Shown: one piece after another, positions 35,913-44,174 of the stretch
Layout of the letters: every line of letters begins with the position of its first letter
How positions within the stretch are numbered: the stretch's first letter is position 1
Source of the DNA: Paractinoplanes aksuensis
Lineage (GTDB): Bacteria; Actinomycetota; Actinomycetes; Mycobacteriales; Micromonosporaceae
Length of the DNA: 64,000 bases
Assembly: GCF_024137025.1 (NCBI RefSeq)
Contig: NZ_JAMYJR010000003.1
Span: forward strand, 248,001 to 312,000
Direction of reading: 5' to 3'
Position numbers and translations under genes: made by a program
The notes under the pieces: model-generated
What the model saw: only the letters and a program-made list of their open reading frames with translations
Told to the model about the DNA's origin: nothing
Databases searched by the model: none

Positions 35913-36464
35913 GTGACGCACATCGACGAGGTGCTCGGACCCGATGACGACACGGTGACGTTCTTCCAGCCCCGAGCCATGGTCTTCGTCACGATGCTGT
36001 GGGTCGTCGCGGCCGTCTGGATCACCTCGCTGGCCCTGTTCACCGGTCTCAGGCTGGCCATCGGCGACACCCCCACGACCGGCGACCTGGTGCTTTACCT
36101 CGAGCTGGCGCTGATCGTCCCGGTCGCGCTGACCGCCCTGATCCTGCTCGTGGCCTGGAACCGCCTGGGCTGGCTGCACAGCTCGATGCGCGGCCTCGAC
36201 TTCGCCGCGACCGGCCGCCGCCCCGTGCACATTCCGTGGGCGGGCGTAGGGGAGGTCGCGCTGCGCTACCGCGGCCCCTTCACCGAACTCATCATCACCC
36301 CCGTCGACGCCGACTTCGCCGAACCCCTGCACGGCGCCGGCCGCCCACCCCGCACCCGCCGCCGCAACGGCCAGACCGCCTACCTGGTCGACGTGGGGTT
36401 GATGTCGCCGGCCCCCGAGGTGCTGCTGGCCGAACTGCACCGCCGCCTACCGGCCAAGGTCTGA
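35913..36464 (+). CDS. Small membrane protein
   Basis: A 183-residue protein with two hydrophobic segments (VFVTMLWVVAAVWITSLALF and LYLELALIVPVALTALILLV) and a C-terminal half with strand-rich, PH-domain-like character (RRPVHIPWAGVGEVALRY, ELIITPV). No named domain is certain. Begins at a GTG. It stands alone, followed by a 490-base gap. Confidence 0.7.
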   Translation: MTHIDEVLGPDDDTVTFFQPRAMVFVTMLWVVAAVWITSLALFTGLRLAIGDTPTTGDLVLYLELALIVPVALTALILLVAWNRLGWLHSSMRGLDFAATGRRPVHIPWAGVGEVALRYRGPFTELIITPVDADFAEPLHGAGRPPRTRRRNGQTAYLVDVGLMSPAPEVLLAELHRRLPAKV

Positions 36465-36951
36465 CCCCGTCCCACCGCCGGGCCGGGACGTCGGCGTCCG
36501 AGCCGGCCCCGTTTCGCCGAACTCTTGCCCGGAGCCACCCGCAGGCGCCGCCCCATTTCACCTGACTATCGGACGGCCGGCGCTTCGCGATCGCGCAGAG
36601 CGACCCCCACAGGCCCCAGGGCGATGCCTTGGTCGAGCCGTTTCCCCGAGGTCATGTCGCGGATCCGCCCGGCCGCCGGCAATTGCACCCCCTGCCGCTT
36701 CCGCCTGGGGCGTGTTCGTGTGGCCGATTGGTCAACTTCTGCGGGCCTGCTCGGCGCGGGAGGGTCAAGAGCCGGATGTCGTGGCGGGGTGGTGGGTGCG
36801 GACCGCAACTCACGTCGAGGGCCCGGGCGGGCCGGGCAGGGCGCTGGGGCGCCCAGAACGCCCGACCCACCCGGGCGACCTGAGTGAGTGGTTGCGCCCA
36901 GACCCGAACCCCACGGTTGACGCGGACAGCGGGTGGCGAAAACCTGATGGC
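36465..36951. other. Gene-free stretch
   Basis: About 490 bases. Several frames cross it on both strands, but they read as Arg/Pro-rich shadows without ribosome sites. I recognise no repeat, RNA or regulatory element; it should contain the promoter of the AraC-type gene. Confidence 0.45.
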
Positions 36952-38262
36952 ATGGGGGCGCAGATTCACTCCGTGCCGGCGGTGATCTCGGGGGAGCCGT
37001 GTGAGGTGGCAGTCCGGGCTGTGCCGAGCTGGCTGCGGGCGTACGTAATCGGCCTGTCCGGCTTCCGCTCGGGCTCGGGTCAACCGGTCGGTCATCTGTT
37101 GCTGCCGCTGGCCTCGACAACCGTGATCGTCGACTTCGGATCGCCGTCCGGCCTGGTGTCAGGCGCACGGGAGGTAGCCACAACCGGCGGCGAAACCGAG
37201 TGGGGACACGGTGTCAGCATCGGGCTCACGCCGCTCGGAGCAGGTGCTTTGTTCGGCCTCCCCATGCGCGAGTTCGGCGGGGCCGCCATCGCCCTGGCCG
37301 ACGTGCTGGGTCCGGCCGCCACCGAACTGCCGGGCCTGCTCGGCGCGGCGCTGACCTGGGAGCACCGGTTCGACTTACTGGAATCGATCCTCAGTGCCGC
37401 CTTCCACCACGACGCAGCCGCACATGGCCTGCGCTCGGGGCAGCAGGCGGCCACCGTCGAGCCGCGACCGGGCTGGCAGGCTGCGGTATTCGAACCGCGG
37501 CGGGGCCGGCGGGCTGCCGCCTTCGAACCGCCGTCGGGCCGGGCTGCCGCCTTCGAACCGCCGTCGGGCCGGGCTGCTGCTTCCGAACCGTCGTCGGGCC
37601 GGGAAACTGTCGCCTTCAAGTGGCTGTCAGGGCGAGAGGCTGACGCCCTCGAGGGGCGGTCGGGGCGGGAGGCTGACGTCCTTGGATTGCGGCCGGGGCC
37701 GGCTCCCGGAGAATCGCAGCCCGGCTGGGAGGTCGGCTCACGGTCGAGGCGGGAGCCTGCTGAGCTCGGACTACGGCCCGGGTGCGAGGCCGGCGCTCTC
37801 GAACCGAGGTCCGGCCGTGCGGCCGACGAGTCTCAGGGTCCCGGGCGTGAGGCTGCCGCCTTAGGGGCGCGCCTCGGCGGTATGACGGCCGTGCGGCCGG
37901 ACGATGCGGTTCTGGCGGCCTGGTTGCGGCTTCAGCGAGGTGATCGCCCACCGATCGGGCCGGTGGCGGCCGCGTCGGGGGTCGGGCGGCGACGGCTGGA
38001 GCGAGGTTTCCGGGAACACATCGGAATATCGCCCGGGGCCGTGGCCCGGATCGCGCGCTTCCAACGCGCCGTCGGCCAGTTCGGCGCGGGTGCCACACCG
38101 GCCGAGGCCGCGGCGGGCAGCGGGCTGGTCGACCAGTCGCACCTGGCCCGGGAGACCCGCGCGATGACCGGGATGACGCCCGCTCAACTCTCCGCCCACC
38201 TGCGGACGCCGCCGATCCTCGTGTCGCACACGTCCAGGTCCAGCGGTGCCGGCCGGGCCTGA
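36952..38262 (+). CDS. AraC-type helix-turn-helix regulator with repeat-expanded linker
   Basis: A 436-residue protein. Residues 1-160 are an N-terminal sensing domain resembling DUF6597 (VPSWLRAYVIGLSGFRSGSG, LLPLASTTVIVDFGSP, LTPLGAGALFGLPMREFGG). Residues about 160-310 are low-complexity repeats built from EPPSGRAAAF and related units. Residues 310-436 are an AraC double helix-turn-helix (VAAASGVGRRRLERGFREHI, RIARFQRAVGQF, DQSHLARETRAMTG). The linker is far longer than usual for the family. It is upstream of an SDR gene, likely its target. I start at the ATG at 36952, where the family-like sequence begins. Confidence 0.82.
   Translation: MGAQIHSVPAVISGEPCEVAVRAVPSWLRAYVIGLSGFRSGSGQPVGHLLLPLASTTVIVDFGSPSGLVSGAREVATTGGETEWGHGVSIGLTPLGAGALFGLPMREFGGAAIALADVLGPAATELPGLLGAALTWEHRFDLLESILSAAFHHDAAAHGLRSGQQAATVEPRPGWQAAVFEPRRGRRAAAFEPPSGRAAAFEPPSGRAAASEPSSGRETVAFKWLSGREADALEGRSGREADVLGLRPGPAPGESQPGWEVGSRSRREPAELGLRPGCEAGALEPRSGRAADESQGPGREAAALGARLGGMTAVRPDDAVLAAWLRLQRGDRPPIGPVAAASGVGRRRLERGFREHIGISPGAVARIARFQRAVGQFGAGATPAEAAAGSGLVDQSHLARETRAMTGMTPAQLSAHLRTPPILVSHTSRSSGAGRA
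37519..37600 (+). repeat. 30-bp coding repeats inside the AraC gene linker
   Basis: Two nearly identical 30-bp units (starting near 37520 and 37550) encode AFEPPSGRAA, followed by a diverged third. Weaker copies extend from 37430 to 37860. The length is a multiple of three, so expansion keeps the reading frame. Confidence 0.85.
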
Positions 38263-38365
38263 CATGCAGCCCGTGACGCTGATGCTGGTCGCACTCGACC
38301 CGGCGGCATCGCGCGGTGGCATGACGACGCCCGTTCGGCGTGCCGGTCATAAGTGGACGCACCCG

Positions 38366-38395
38366 ATCGTGGTGTCGCAAACGTCCAAGACCGGG
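38366..38395. promoter_or_regulatory. Putative AraC operator upstream of the SDR gene
   Basis: GTGTCGCAAACGTCCAAGAC at 38372-38391 lies 33 bp before the SDR start. A similar GTGTCGCACACGTCCAGG occurs at 38221-38238, at the end of the AraC gene. Such direct copies around an AraC gene and its neighbour fit a binding site for that regulator. Confidence 0.45.
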
Positions 38396-38423
38396 GGCTC
38401 GGGGCAGCCCTAACGTGCGGGCC

Positions 38424-39143
38424 ATGACTCTCACGGGTAGGACCGCGCTGGTGACCGGCGGATCGCGGGGCATCGGGCGGGCGATAGTCGAAGAACTGGC
38501 CGCGTCCGGGGCCCGGGTGGTCTTCACCTACCGGCAGGACGAAGAAGCCGCCGGCAAGGTTGCCGCCGACATCCCGGGCACGACGGCGGTGCGGGCCGAC
38601 CAGGCGGATCTGAGCTCGCTGGACGCGATGTTCGCGCCGGTCCGCGCCGGCCTCGACATTCTGGTGAACAACGCCAGCATCGCCACCGCCGCGCCGATCG
38701 ATCAGCTCACGCCGGACGAGTTCGACCGGGTGTTCACCATCAACACCAAGTTTCCACTGTTCGCGATCCGGGCCGCCACGCCGCTGCTGCGCGACGGCGG
38801 CCGGGTGGTCAACGTGTCGACGCTCAACACGGTCTCGCAGGCGCCGGGCCTCGCCCTCTACTGCGCCAGCAAAGCAGCCCTGGAACAGATCACCGCCGTC
38901 GCGGCCCGCGAACTCGGCCCGCGCGGAATCACGGTCAACACGGTCTCGCCGGGCGCCACCGACACCGACCTGCTGCGGTCGGTAAACCCGCCGGAAGCCC
39001 TGAAAGCCGCAGCCGCCATGACCACCCTCGGCCGCCTCGGTCGCCCCGCCGACGTCGCCGCGGTGGTCGGCTTCCTCTGCTCACCCAAGGGCGGCTGGAT
39101 CACCGGCCAGAACATCCGAGCCACCGGCGGCCTGGCCGTCTGA
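38424..39143 (+). CDS. SDR-family oxidoreductase
   Basis: A 239-residue short-chain dehydrogenase. Rossmann motif TGGSRGIGRA near the N-terminus, NNAS at about residue 87, the catalytic Ser in VNVSTLNTVS and Y-x3-K in LYCASKAALEQ, and PGATDTD after. NAD(P)H-dependent reduction of a carbonyl is expected; substrate unknown. It follows an AraC-type regulator and a putative operator and is probably regulated by it. Confidence 0.92.
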   Translation: MTLTGRTALVTGGSRGIGRAIVEELAASGARVVFTYRQDEEAAGKVAADIPGTTAVRADQADLSSLDAMFAPVRAGLDILVNNASIATAAPIDQLTPDEFDRVFTINTKFPLFAIRAATPLLRDGGRVVNVSTLNTVSQAPGLALYCASKAALEQITAVAARELGPRGITVNTVSPGATDTDLLRSVNPPEALKAAAAMTTLGRLGRPADVAAVVGFLCSPKGGWITGQNIRATGGLAV

Positions 39144-39173
39144 GCGCCCGGACGCCACCGCACGGCTTACAAG

Positions 39174-39290
39174 ACAGAACGTCTCGTTCTGCCAGGGGCC
39201 GGCCCTCGCCCGCGAGACGAGCCGCTTCGTCTTGCCGGGGGCTGGTCCTCGCGCGTGAGACGAACCGTTTCGTCTCGCGGGCTGGGGCTG
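39174..39290. repeat. Three tandem hairpin repeats
   Basis: Hairpins AGAACG-TCT-CGTTCT (39176-39190), AGACGA...TCGTCT (39215-39232) and AGACGAACCGTTTCGTCT (39258-39275) repeat every 39-43 bp within a similar GGGGCTGGTCCTCGCGCG-type flank. Stem bases differ between copies but stay paired (compensatory). They lie between the SDR and acetyltransferase genes; the last copy could also act as a terminator. Confidence 0.7.
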
Positions 39291-39379
39291 CCGGCGATCC
39301 GAGCCCTGGGATGTGTTGATTGCGGCCCGGGTGCGAAACGTCCGCGCCGTCGGTCGTCTGGCGCTCTAGTGTGCACGAG

Positions 39380-40120
39380 ATGCGGATCATCACGCGGAAC
39401 GAGCGGCCCGATCTGGACGATGAGGCGGCTGTGGTGTTCCGGGAGCGCTGGCCCGAGTTCATCTTTCACGATGACGTGCCCAAGCGGTACATGGCCCGAG
39501 TGACCCAGTATTTCGGGCGCTTCGATGTCATGGCGCTCGACGACGACGGCAAGGTGATGGCCGGTGGCTGGGGTGTGCCGCTCGCCTGGGACGGGTCGGT
39601 CGGCGACCTGCCCGAGGGGTACGACGATGCGCTCGTGCGGGCGGTCGAGGGGCACGAGACGGGCCGGCCGGCGACCACGCTCAGTTTCATGGCGGCCGCG
39701 GTCGGGGCGGCCCACGATCGGCGCGGTCTGGCCGGCGCCGTGCTGGGGGAGTTGCGGCTACGGGCGTACGCGGAAGGGTTGTCGCATGTCATCGCGCCGC
39801 TGCGTCCGACCTGGAAGCACCGCTATCCGACCGTGCCGATGGCCGAGTACGCGACGTGGGTCCGGCCCGACGGGCTGTCGATCGACCCGTGGATCCGGAC
39901 CCATCAGCGCATGGGAGCCGAGGTGCTGGGCCCGGCCCGGCGATCGATGGTGATCGCCGGGACCGTGGCCGAGTGGGAGCAGTGGACCGGGATGCTGTTC
40001 CCCGCGACCCGCGACTACGTCGTGCCCGACGCCTTGAATCTCGTGCGGATCGACGTGGAGCGGGACCGCGGGGTCTACGTCGAGGAGAACCTGTGGGTGC
40101 GGCACCCGGCCCGGGTCTGA
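39380..40120 (+). CDS. GNAT-superfamily-like protein
   Basis: A 246-residue protein of an actinobacterial family related to GNAT acetyltransferases: MRIITRNERPDLDDEA, VFRERWPEFIFHDDVPKRYM, then RRGLAGAVLGELRLRAYAEG in the acyl-CoA position and ATWVRPDGLSIDPWIRTHQR. The substrate is unknown. I start at the ATG at 39380; a GTG at 39371 in the same frame is possible. Confidence 0.75.
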   Translation: MRIITRNERPDLDDEAAVVFRERWPEFIFHDDVPKRYMARVTQYFGRFDVMALDDDGKVMAGGWGVPLAWDGSVGDLPEGYDDALVRAVEGHETGRPATTLSFMAAAVGAAHDRRGLAGAVLGELRLRAYAEGLSHVIAPLRPTWKHRYPTVPMAEYATWVRPDGLSIDPWIRTHQRMGAEVLGPARRSMVIAGTVAEWEQWTGMLFPATRDYVVPDALNLVRIDVERDRGVYVEENLWVRHPARV

Positions 40121-40219
40121 TTGCTGCACATCCACCACTTCGGCAACGAGCACGGCGCCCAGTTCCGCGTACGACCGAGCCATTCGGGGCGGGGCGCGGT
40201 CTCACCACGGAACAGACGC

Positions 40220-40489
40220 CTAGATGATCGCGCGGATCACCATGATGCCGAAGAAGACGATGAGGAAGGCGAGGTCGATCGCGGCCCCGCCGAGGCGCAG
40301 GGGCGGCACTACGCGGCGCACCGGGGCCAGGATCGGCTCGGTGACGGAGTAGACGCCGGACATGAGCTTGGCCCGGAAGCCGCCGGCCTGGGCGGGGCCG
40401 GCCAGGACGGTGCTCCAGTCGAGCACGGCCCGGGCCACCAGCAGCAGCTGCACGAGCAGAAGAACGAAGTCGACGAGAGCCAGGATCAA
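40220..40489 (-). CDS. YggT family membrane protein
   Basis: An 89-residue protein with two hydrophobic segments and the YggT pattern (VARAVLDW, then VYSVTEPILAPVRRVVPP). YggT proteins are small membrane proteins often found near cell-division genes and linked to osmotic adaptation; function is not established. Here it stands without division genes nearby. Confidence 0.88.
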   Translation of the reverse strand: MILALVDFVLLLVQLLLVARAVLDWSTVLAGPAQAGGFRAKLMSGVYSVTEPILAPVRRVVPPLRLGGAAIDLAFLIVFFGIMVIRAII

Positions 40490-40545
40490 GGGGTACCTCC
40501 GGTACCGAAAGAACCAAGAGAAGTGACCCCTCTACTGTGCGTCGC

Positions 40546-40986
40546 TCAGCTGTGCGATCGCTGTGCGTTCTCTGCGAGGAGTCGGCGGACCATCTCGTGC
40601 ATCGACCGTTGCTCGGTCTCGTTGAGGACTCCGTCGAGTTTCTCGGCCACCGCGGCGTCGTAGGTCACTGTCGCGGCGGCCAGTCGCTCCCGGCCGAGGC
40701 TGGTCAGCCCGATCAGGCTGGCCCGGCGGTCGTCGGGGTCGGCGGTGCGCTCGATCAGCCCGGCCGCGCGGACCCGGTCGGCCAGCTTGCTGGCCCCGCC
40801 GACCGTGATGCGCAGCTCGCGGGCCAGGTCGCCGATCCGGATCTCGCCGCCGCCGGCCACCACGAGCAGCGTCTCGTACGACGACAGGGGCAGGCCGTGC
40901 TCGCGCTTGAGCCGGACGTCGACGTGCTCCCACAGCAGAATTTCGAGCCGGATCAGGTCGTTGAGCCACCACACGCGCGCCGTCAC
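40546..40986 (-). CDS. MarR-family transcriptional regulator
   Basis: A 146-residue regulator with a MarR winged helix: LPLSSYETLLVVAGGG, IRIGDLARELRITVGGASKL, then AAGLIERTADPDDRRASLIG. It is divergent from the zinc-type oxidoreductase at 41043, with two ATTCCxxGGAAT palindromes between them, so it likely represses both genes and responds to a ligand or oxidant. Confidence 0.9.
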   Translation of the reverse strand: MTARVWWLNDLIRLEILLWEHVDVRLKREHGLPLSSYETLLVVAGGGEIRIGDLARELRITVGGASKLADRVRAAGLIERTADPDDRRASLIGLTSLGRERLAAATVTYDAAVAEKLDGVLNETEQRSMHEMVRRLLAENAQRSHS

Positions 40987-40999
40987 ATCTCGACATTAC

Positions 41000-41026
41000 A
41001 TTCCACGGAATTAGATTCCATGGAAT
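41000..41026. promoter_or_regulatory. MarR operator: two 12-bp palindromes
   Basis: ATTCCACGGAAT (41000-41011) and ATTCCATGGAAT (41015-41026), separated by 3 bp, sit between the divergent MarR and oxidoreductase starts. The 15-bp centre-to-centre spacing suits two dimers side by side. Confidence 0.75.
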
Positions 41027-41042
41027 GTTGTTGGGCCGGAGC

Positions 41043-42047
41043 ATGAGAGCCATCGTTCTGCGCGAGCCCGGTCCGGTCGAGAACCTCGAGATCATCGAGC
41101 GGCCGGTGCCCTCGCCCGGCCCGGGTGAGGTGAGCATCCGGGTCAAGGCCTTCGGTCTGAACCGTTCCGAACTTCACCTGCGTCTCGGTTACGCCGAGGG
41201 TGCCCGCCTGCCGATCGTGCCCGGCATCGAGGCGGTCGGGGTGGTCGCCGCCGCCCCCGGCACCGATCTGACCCCCGGCCGGCAGGTCGCGGCCCTCATG
41301 GGTGGCATGGGTCGCACCTTCGACGGCGGGTACGCCGACTACACCGTCGTGCCGCGCGCACAGGTGATCCCGTTCCGTTCAGCGCTGCCGTGGCAGGTGA
41401 TCGGCGCTGTTCCCGAGACCCTCCAGACCGCGTATGGCGCCCTGACCACCGTCCTCGACCTGCAAGCCGGTCAGACACTGCTGATCCGCGGCGGCACCTC
41501 AGCCCTGGGCTACGCCGCTGCCGCGCTCGCCCGCGACCTCGGCGCCACCGTCCTGGCCACCACCCGCCAGCCGTCCCGCCGGGCCGAACTCGCCGCGAAC
41601 GGCGTCGACCATCCCATCCTCGACGACGGCGCCGTCGCCGCTCGGGTCCGCGACATCGTCCCGGACGGCGTCGACGCCGCCCTCGAACTGGTCGGCACCC
41701 CCACGCTGCCCGACACCCTGGCCGCGACCCGGATCCGCGGCACGGTCTGCTTCGCCGGGATGCTGAGCAACGAGTGGACGGTCCCCGACTTCTATCCGAT
41801 CGGCTACCTTCCGACCGGGGTGCGGCTCACCGCGTACAGCGGCAGCGCGGCCGACCTGCCCGCACCCGTCCTGCAGGACGCCCTCGACCGCCTGGCCGCC
41901 GGCACGCTCACGCTCGGCCCGGTGACGGTCTATCCGTTCGACCGCATCCGCGACGCCCACCGCGACATCGAGCACAACCGCATCAGCGGCAAGGCCGTCG
42001 TCGTGACGCAGGGCGAAACCGCATCAGCGGCAAGCCCGTCGTCGTAA
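41043..42047 (+). CDS. Zinc-type alcohol dehydrogenase/quinone oxidoreductase family protein
   Basis: A 334-residue MDR-superfamily protein starting MRAIVLREPGPVENLEI. The GroES-like domain spans 1-120 (EVSIRVKAFGLNRSEL, GIEAVGVVAAA); the Rossmann domain follows (LIRGGTSALGYAAAALARDL). It lacks the zinc-binding Cys set, so it is the quinone-reductase type that reduces quinones or enoyl substrates with NADPH. It is under the divergent MarR regulator. The 3' end has been extended by tandem duplication of its own last codons. Confidence 0.88.
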   Translation: MRAIVLREPGPVENLEIIERPVPSPGPGEVSIRVKAFGLNRSELHLRLGYAEGARLPIVPGIEAVGVVAAAPGTDLTPGRQVAALMGGMGRTFDGGYADYTVVPRAQVIPFRSALPWQVIGAVPETLQTAYGALTTVLDLQAGQTLLIRGGTSALGYAAAALARDLGATVLATTRQPSRRAELAANGVDHPILDDGAVAARVRDIVPDGVDAALELVGTPTLPDTLAATRIRGTVCFAGMLSNEWTVPDFYPIGYLPTGVRLTAYSGSAADLPAPVLQDALDRLAAGTLTLGPVTVYPFDRIRDAHRDIEHNRISGKAVVVTQGETASAASPSS

Positions 42048-42154
42048 CCTCCACCGTGACGCAGTGCGCAACCGCGTCGGCGGCGAGGCCGTGGTCGTGA
42101 CGTCCACCGCGACGGCGGGCGTAACCGGGGCAGCGGCACAACCGTCGTCGTGAG
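41976..42154. repeat. Tandem duplication of the oxidoreductase 3' end
   Basis: Four degenerate copies of a 40-53-bp unit beginning AACCGCATCAGCGGCAAG at about 41976, 42017, 42070 and 42123. The first copy encodes the normal C-terminus (HNRISGKAVVV); the rest lie at or past the stop codon. A history of repeated local duplication is the simplest explanation. Confidence 0.75.
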
Positions 42155-42161
42155 GGGGTGA

Positions 42162-42950
42162 TCAGCGCAAGGCGGCCACGAAGCCGTCCAGGTTGTCGTC
42201 CATGAGCACGTGCCCGGCGCCGGGTACCACGCGAACGTCGCAGCCGGCCTGCCGCAGTGGCTCCAGATCCTCGTACGACAATTCGCCGCTGATGTAACGG
42301 CGCGGCCCGGCGAACGCCCCGAGCTGCTCACGGAACGTCGCGGGCCGAGCGGCCAGGAGCGACACTGCCGTGCGGTGCAGCCCACGCGGGGACCACCGAG
42401 CCACCGTACGGCCGAATTGGGGTTCCTCTTTCAAGAACCGGTCGACGAAGGACTGATGCCCGGCGGCGACGAAGGCGTCCTCGTCATAGGCGGAGATCTC
42501 GGCCGAGAACGTGCCCACCCCCGGATCGAGGTTGGGCTCGGCCACCACCAGCTCGCCGACCAGCTCGGGGCGCCGGGCGGCCGCGCTGATCACGACCGAC
42601 CCGCCCAGCGAATGCCCGACCAGCGTCACTTTCCGCAGATCCAGAGCTTCCAGTACGCCGAGGACCGTGCCCGCGTGCTCATCGATCGTGTGCCCGAACG
42701 TGTCGTCGTGGTCGCTCCAGCCGCTGCCGATCAGGTCGACCAGCACGTGCCGGCCCCGCCCGGCCAGACCCGGATGCCCAGTCACCCGGGCGAAGCCGAC
42801 AGTGGTGGCCGACCCGAGGCCGCCCACGTAGACGCGTGCTTCGCCGTCGCTCGCACCGAGGTCGAGGACGGCCACCGACGCTCCGGCCGGTGTCGCAGTG
42901 AGATATCGAATGGTGTCACCTTCCGTGGTCAGCTGGTTGACGTATGGCAA
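42162..42950 (-). CDS. Alpha/beta hydrolase
   Basis: About 262 residues if started at a TTG at 42950, which has GGAAGA just upstream; no ATG or GTG fits the frame well, so the start is uncertain. The nucleophile elbow VTLVGHSLGGSV carries the catalytic Ser, the acid lies later near LVVAEPNLDP or after, and His is in VPGAGHVLMDDN. Esterase, lipase or haloperoxidase-like activity cannot be told apart. It is convergent with the oxidoreductase and divergent from the NAD(P)H reductase at 43005. Confidence 0.75.
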   Translation of the reverse strand: MPYVNQLTTEGDTIRYLTATPAGASVAVLDLGASDGEARVYVGGLGSATTVGFARVTGHPGLAGRGRHVLVDLIGSGWSDHDDTFGHTIDEHAGTVLGVLEALDLRKVTLVGHSLGGSVVISAAARRPELVGELVVAEPNLDPGVGTFSAEISAYDEDAFVAAGHQSFVDRFLKEEPQFGRTVARWSPRGLHRTAVSLLAARPATFREQLGAFAGPRRYISGELSYEDLEPLRQAGCDVRVVPGAGHVLMDDNLDGFVAALR

Positions 42951-43004
42951 TCTTCCGGAACCCCGACGATGATGGCGGGAAGTTGTCACGACGAGGAGGC
43001 GCCC

Positions 43005-43487
43005 ATGCCGGACGTGGTTGTCATCTCCGGCCACCCGAGTCCCGCATCGCGGACGTTGCGGCTGGCCACCGCGCTGGGGGAGCGGATCGCGCGCAGCCGC
43101 GGCAAAGAAACATTCATCACGGTCGACGTAGCCGCGCTCGGGCCCGGTCTGCTGACCCCGGACGACGGAGCGACCGGCGCCGCCCTGCTCGACGTGCAGG
43201 ACGCCGCTGTACTGATCGTGGCCACGCCGACCTACCGCGGCACGTTCTCGGGCGCGTTGAAGGTGCTGCTCGACCAGCTGCCGGCCAACGCGCTGGCCGG
43301 GGTGCTGGCCGTCCCGGTGGTCACGGCCGAGGTGCCGTCGCAGGCCGAGACGGCCGAGGCGTTCCTGGCCCGGCTGCTGCGCGAGCTCGGCGCCGACGTG
43401 GTCGATTTCGGACTGACCGCGGCCGGGTCCGAACTGGCCGATCCGGCCGCCGTGGCCGACCAGTACACGGCAGCGCTCATCGCCTGA
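43005..43487 (+). CDS. NADPH-dependent FMN reductase family protein
   Basis: A 160-residue flavodoxin-fold reductase. The start MPDVVVISGHPSPASRTLRL gives the first phosphate-binding strand-loop; VLIVATPTYRGTFSGALKVL and LLDQLP form the second flavin site, as in MsuE/SsuE-type FMN reductases. Start follows GAGGAGG. Likely supplies reduced flavin or reduces quinones; the partner is unknown. Confidence 0.87.
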   Translation: MPDVVVISGHPSPASRTLRLATALGERIARSRGKETFITVDVAALGPGLLTPDDGATGAALLDVQDAAVLIVATPTYRGTFSGALKVLLDQLPANALAGVLAVPVVTAEVPSQAETAEAFLARLLRELGADVVDFGLTAAGSELADPAAVADQYTAALIA

Positions 43488-43505
43488 CGCCGGTATCTTG
43501 ATCGG

Positions 43506-43745
43506 ATGCGCGAACGGGGCACGGTTTTCGGCGAGGTGGCGGACGAGTACGACCGGATCCGGCCGGGTTACCCCGCGGCGCTCGCCGAGCATCTGCTGGC
43601 CGCGGCCGGGCCCGGCCCGGTGCTCGACCCGGTCGCGGCCGAGGCCGCTCTCGATGACACACTGGCCGTCGTCGACTCGCACGGCGGCACGATCGACTTC
43701 GTCATCCACACCGATGTCGCACTGGTCCGCCGGCCCGCTCAATAG
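43506..43745 (+). pseudogene. Methyltransferase remnant with internal in-frame deletion
   Basis: A 79-residue frame. Residues 1-40 (MRERGTVFGEVADEYDRIRP then GYPAALAEHLLAAAGPGPVLD) match the N-terminus of a class I SAM methyltransferase, and residues 45-79 (VVDSHGGTIDFVIHTDVALV then RRPAQ) match the usual C-terminus of the same family. The Rossmann core with the glycine-rich SAM loop is missing, about 170 residues. The frame is intact, so a small protein could still be made, but it cannot bind SAM. Confidence 0.75.
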
Positions 43746-44158
43746 GCGTAGTTGAGCGTCCGCATCCGGCGCATCAGCTCGGTCGCGGTCTGCTCGCTCA
43801 GGTTCTCGGGCGTGAACTCGTAGCCCGGCAGCACGTCGCGCAGCGCCACCCGCAGATCGGGCGACGTGCTGTCGACCAGGCCCATCGACCAGTCCGGGAA
43901 GCTGCGCTCGGCCACGTCGTGCACGGCGATCAGGGTGACCTCGCTGTGCCGGGTATCGCCACTTATCGTCCGGAAAGTCGCCGTAACGACTTGCGCGTCC
44001 CCTTCCAGGCACTGCAGGAAGTAGTCGCGGTTGAACAGCAGCACCCCGGTGACGTCGTTCTCGGCGTTGTTGCGCCGGGCCGAGTCCCGGATCTCGAAGA
44101 TCCCGCTCGGCGGCAGACTGTTCTTGCGGCTGCGGTAGATCAGCTGCGTGGCACCCAT
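43739..44158 (-). CDS. BLUF-domain blue-light photoreceptor
   Basis: A 139-residue single-domain BLUF protein that should bind FAD. The flavin-contact residues are conserved at family spacing: Y8 (QLIYRS), N31 (NNAEND), Q49 (YFLQCLEGD), W90 and M92 (FPDWSMG). There is no output domain, so it must signal through a partner protein. It is convergent with the methyltransferase remnant (its stop overlaps) and follows the DUF2071 gene on the same strand by 16 nt. Confidence 0.92.
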   Translation of the reverse strand: MGATQLIYRSRKNSLPPSGIFEIRDSARRNNAENDVTGVLLFNRDYFLQCLEGDAQVVTATFRTISGDTRHSEVTLIAVHDVAERSFPDWSMGLVDSTSPDLRVALRDVLPGYEFTPENLSEQTATELMRRMRTLNYAY

Positions 44159-44174
44159 TTTCCCAGGCTAAGGC

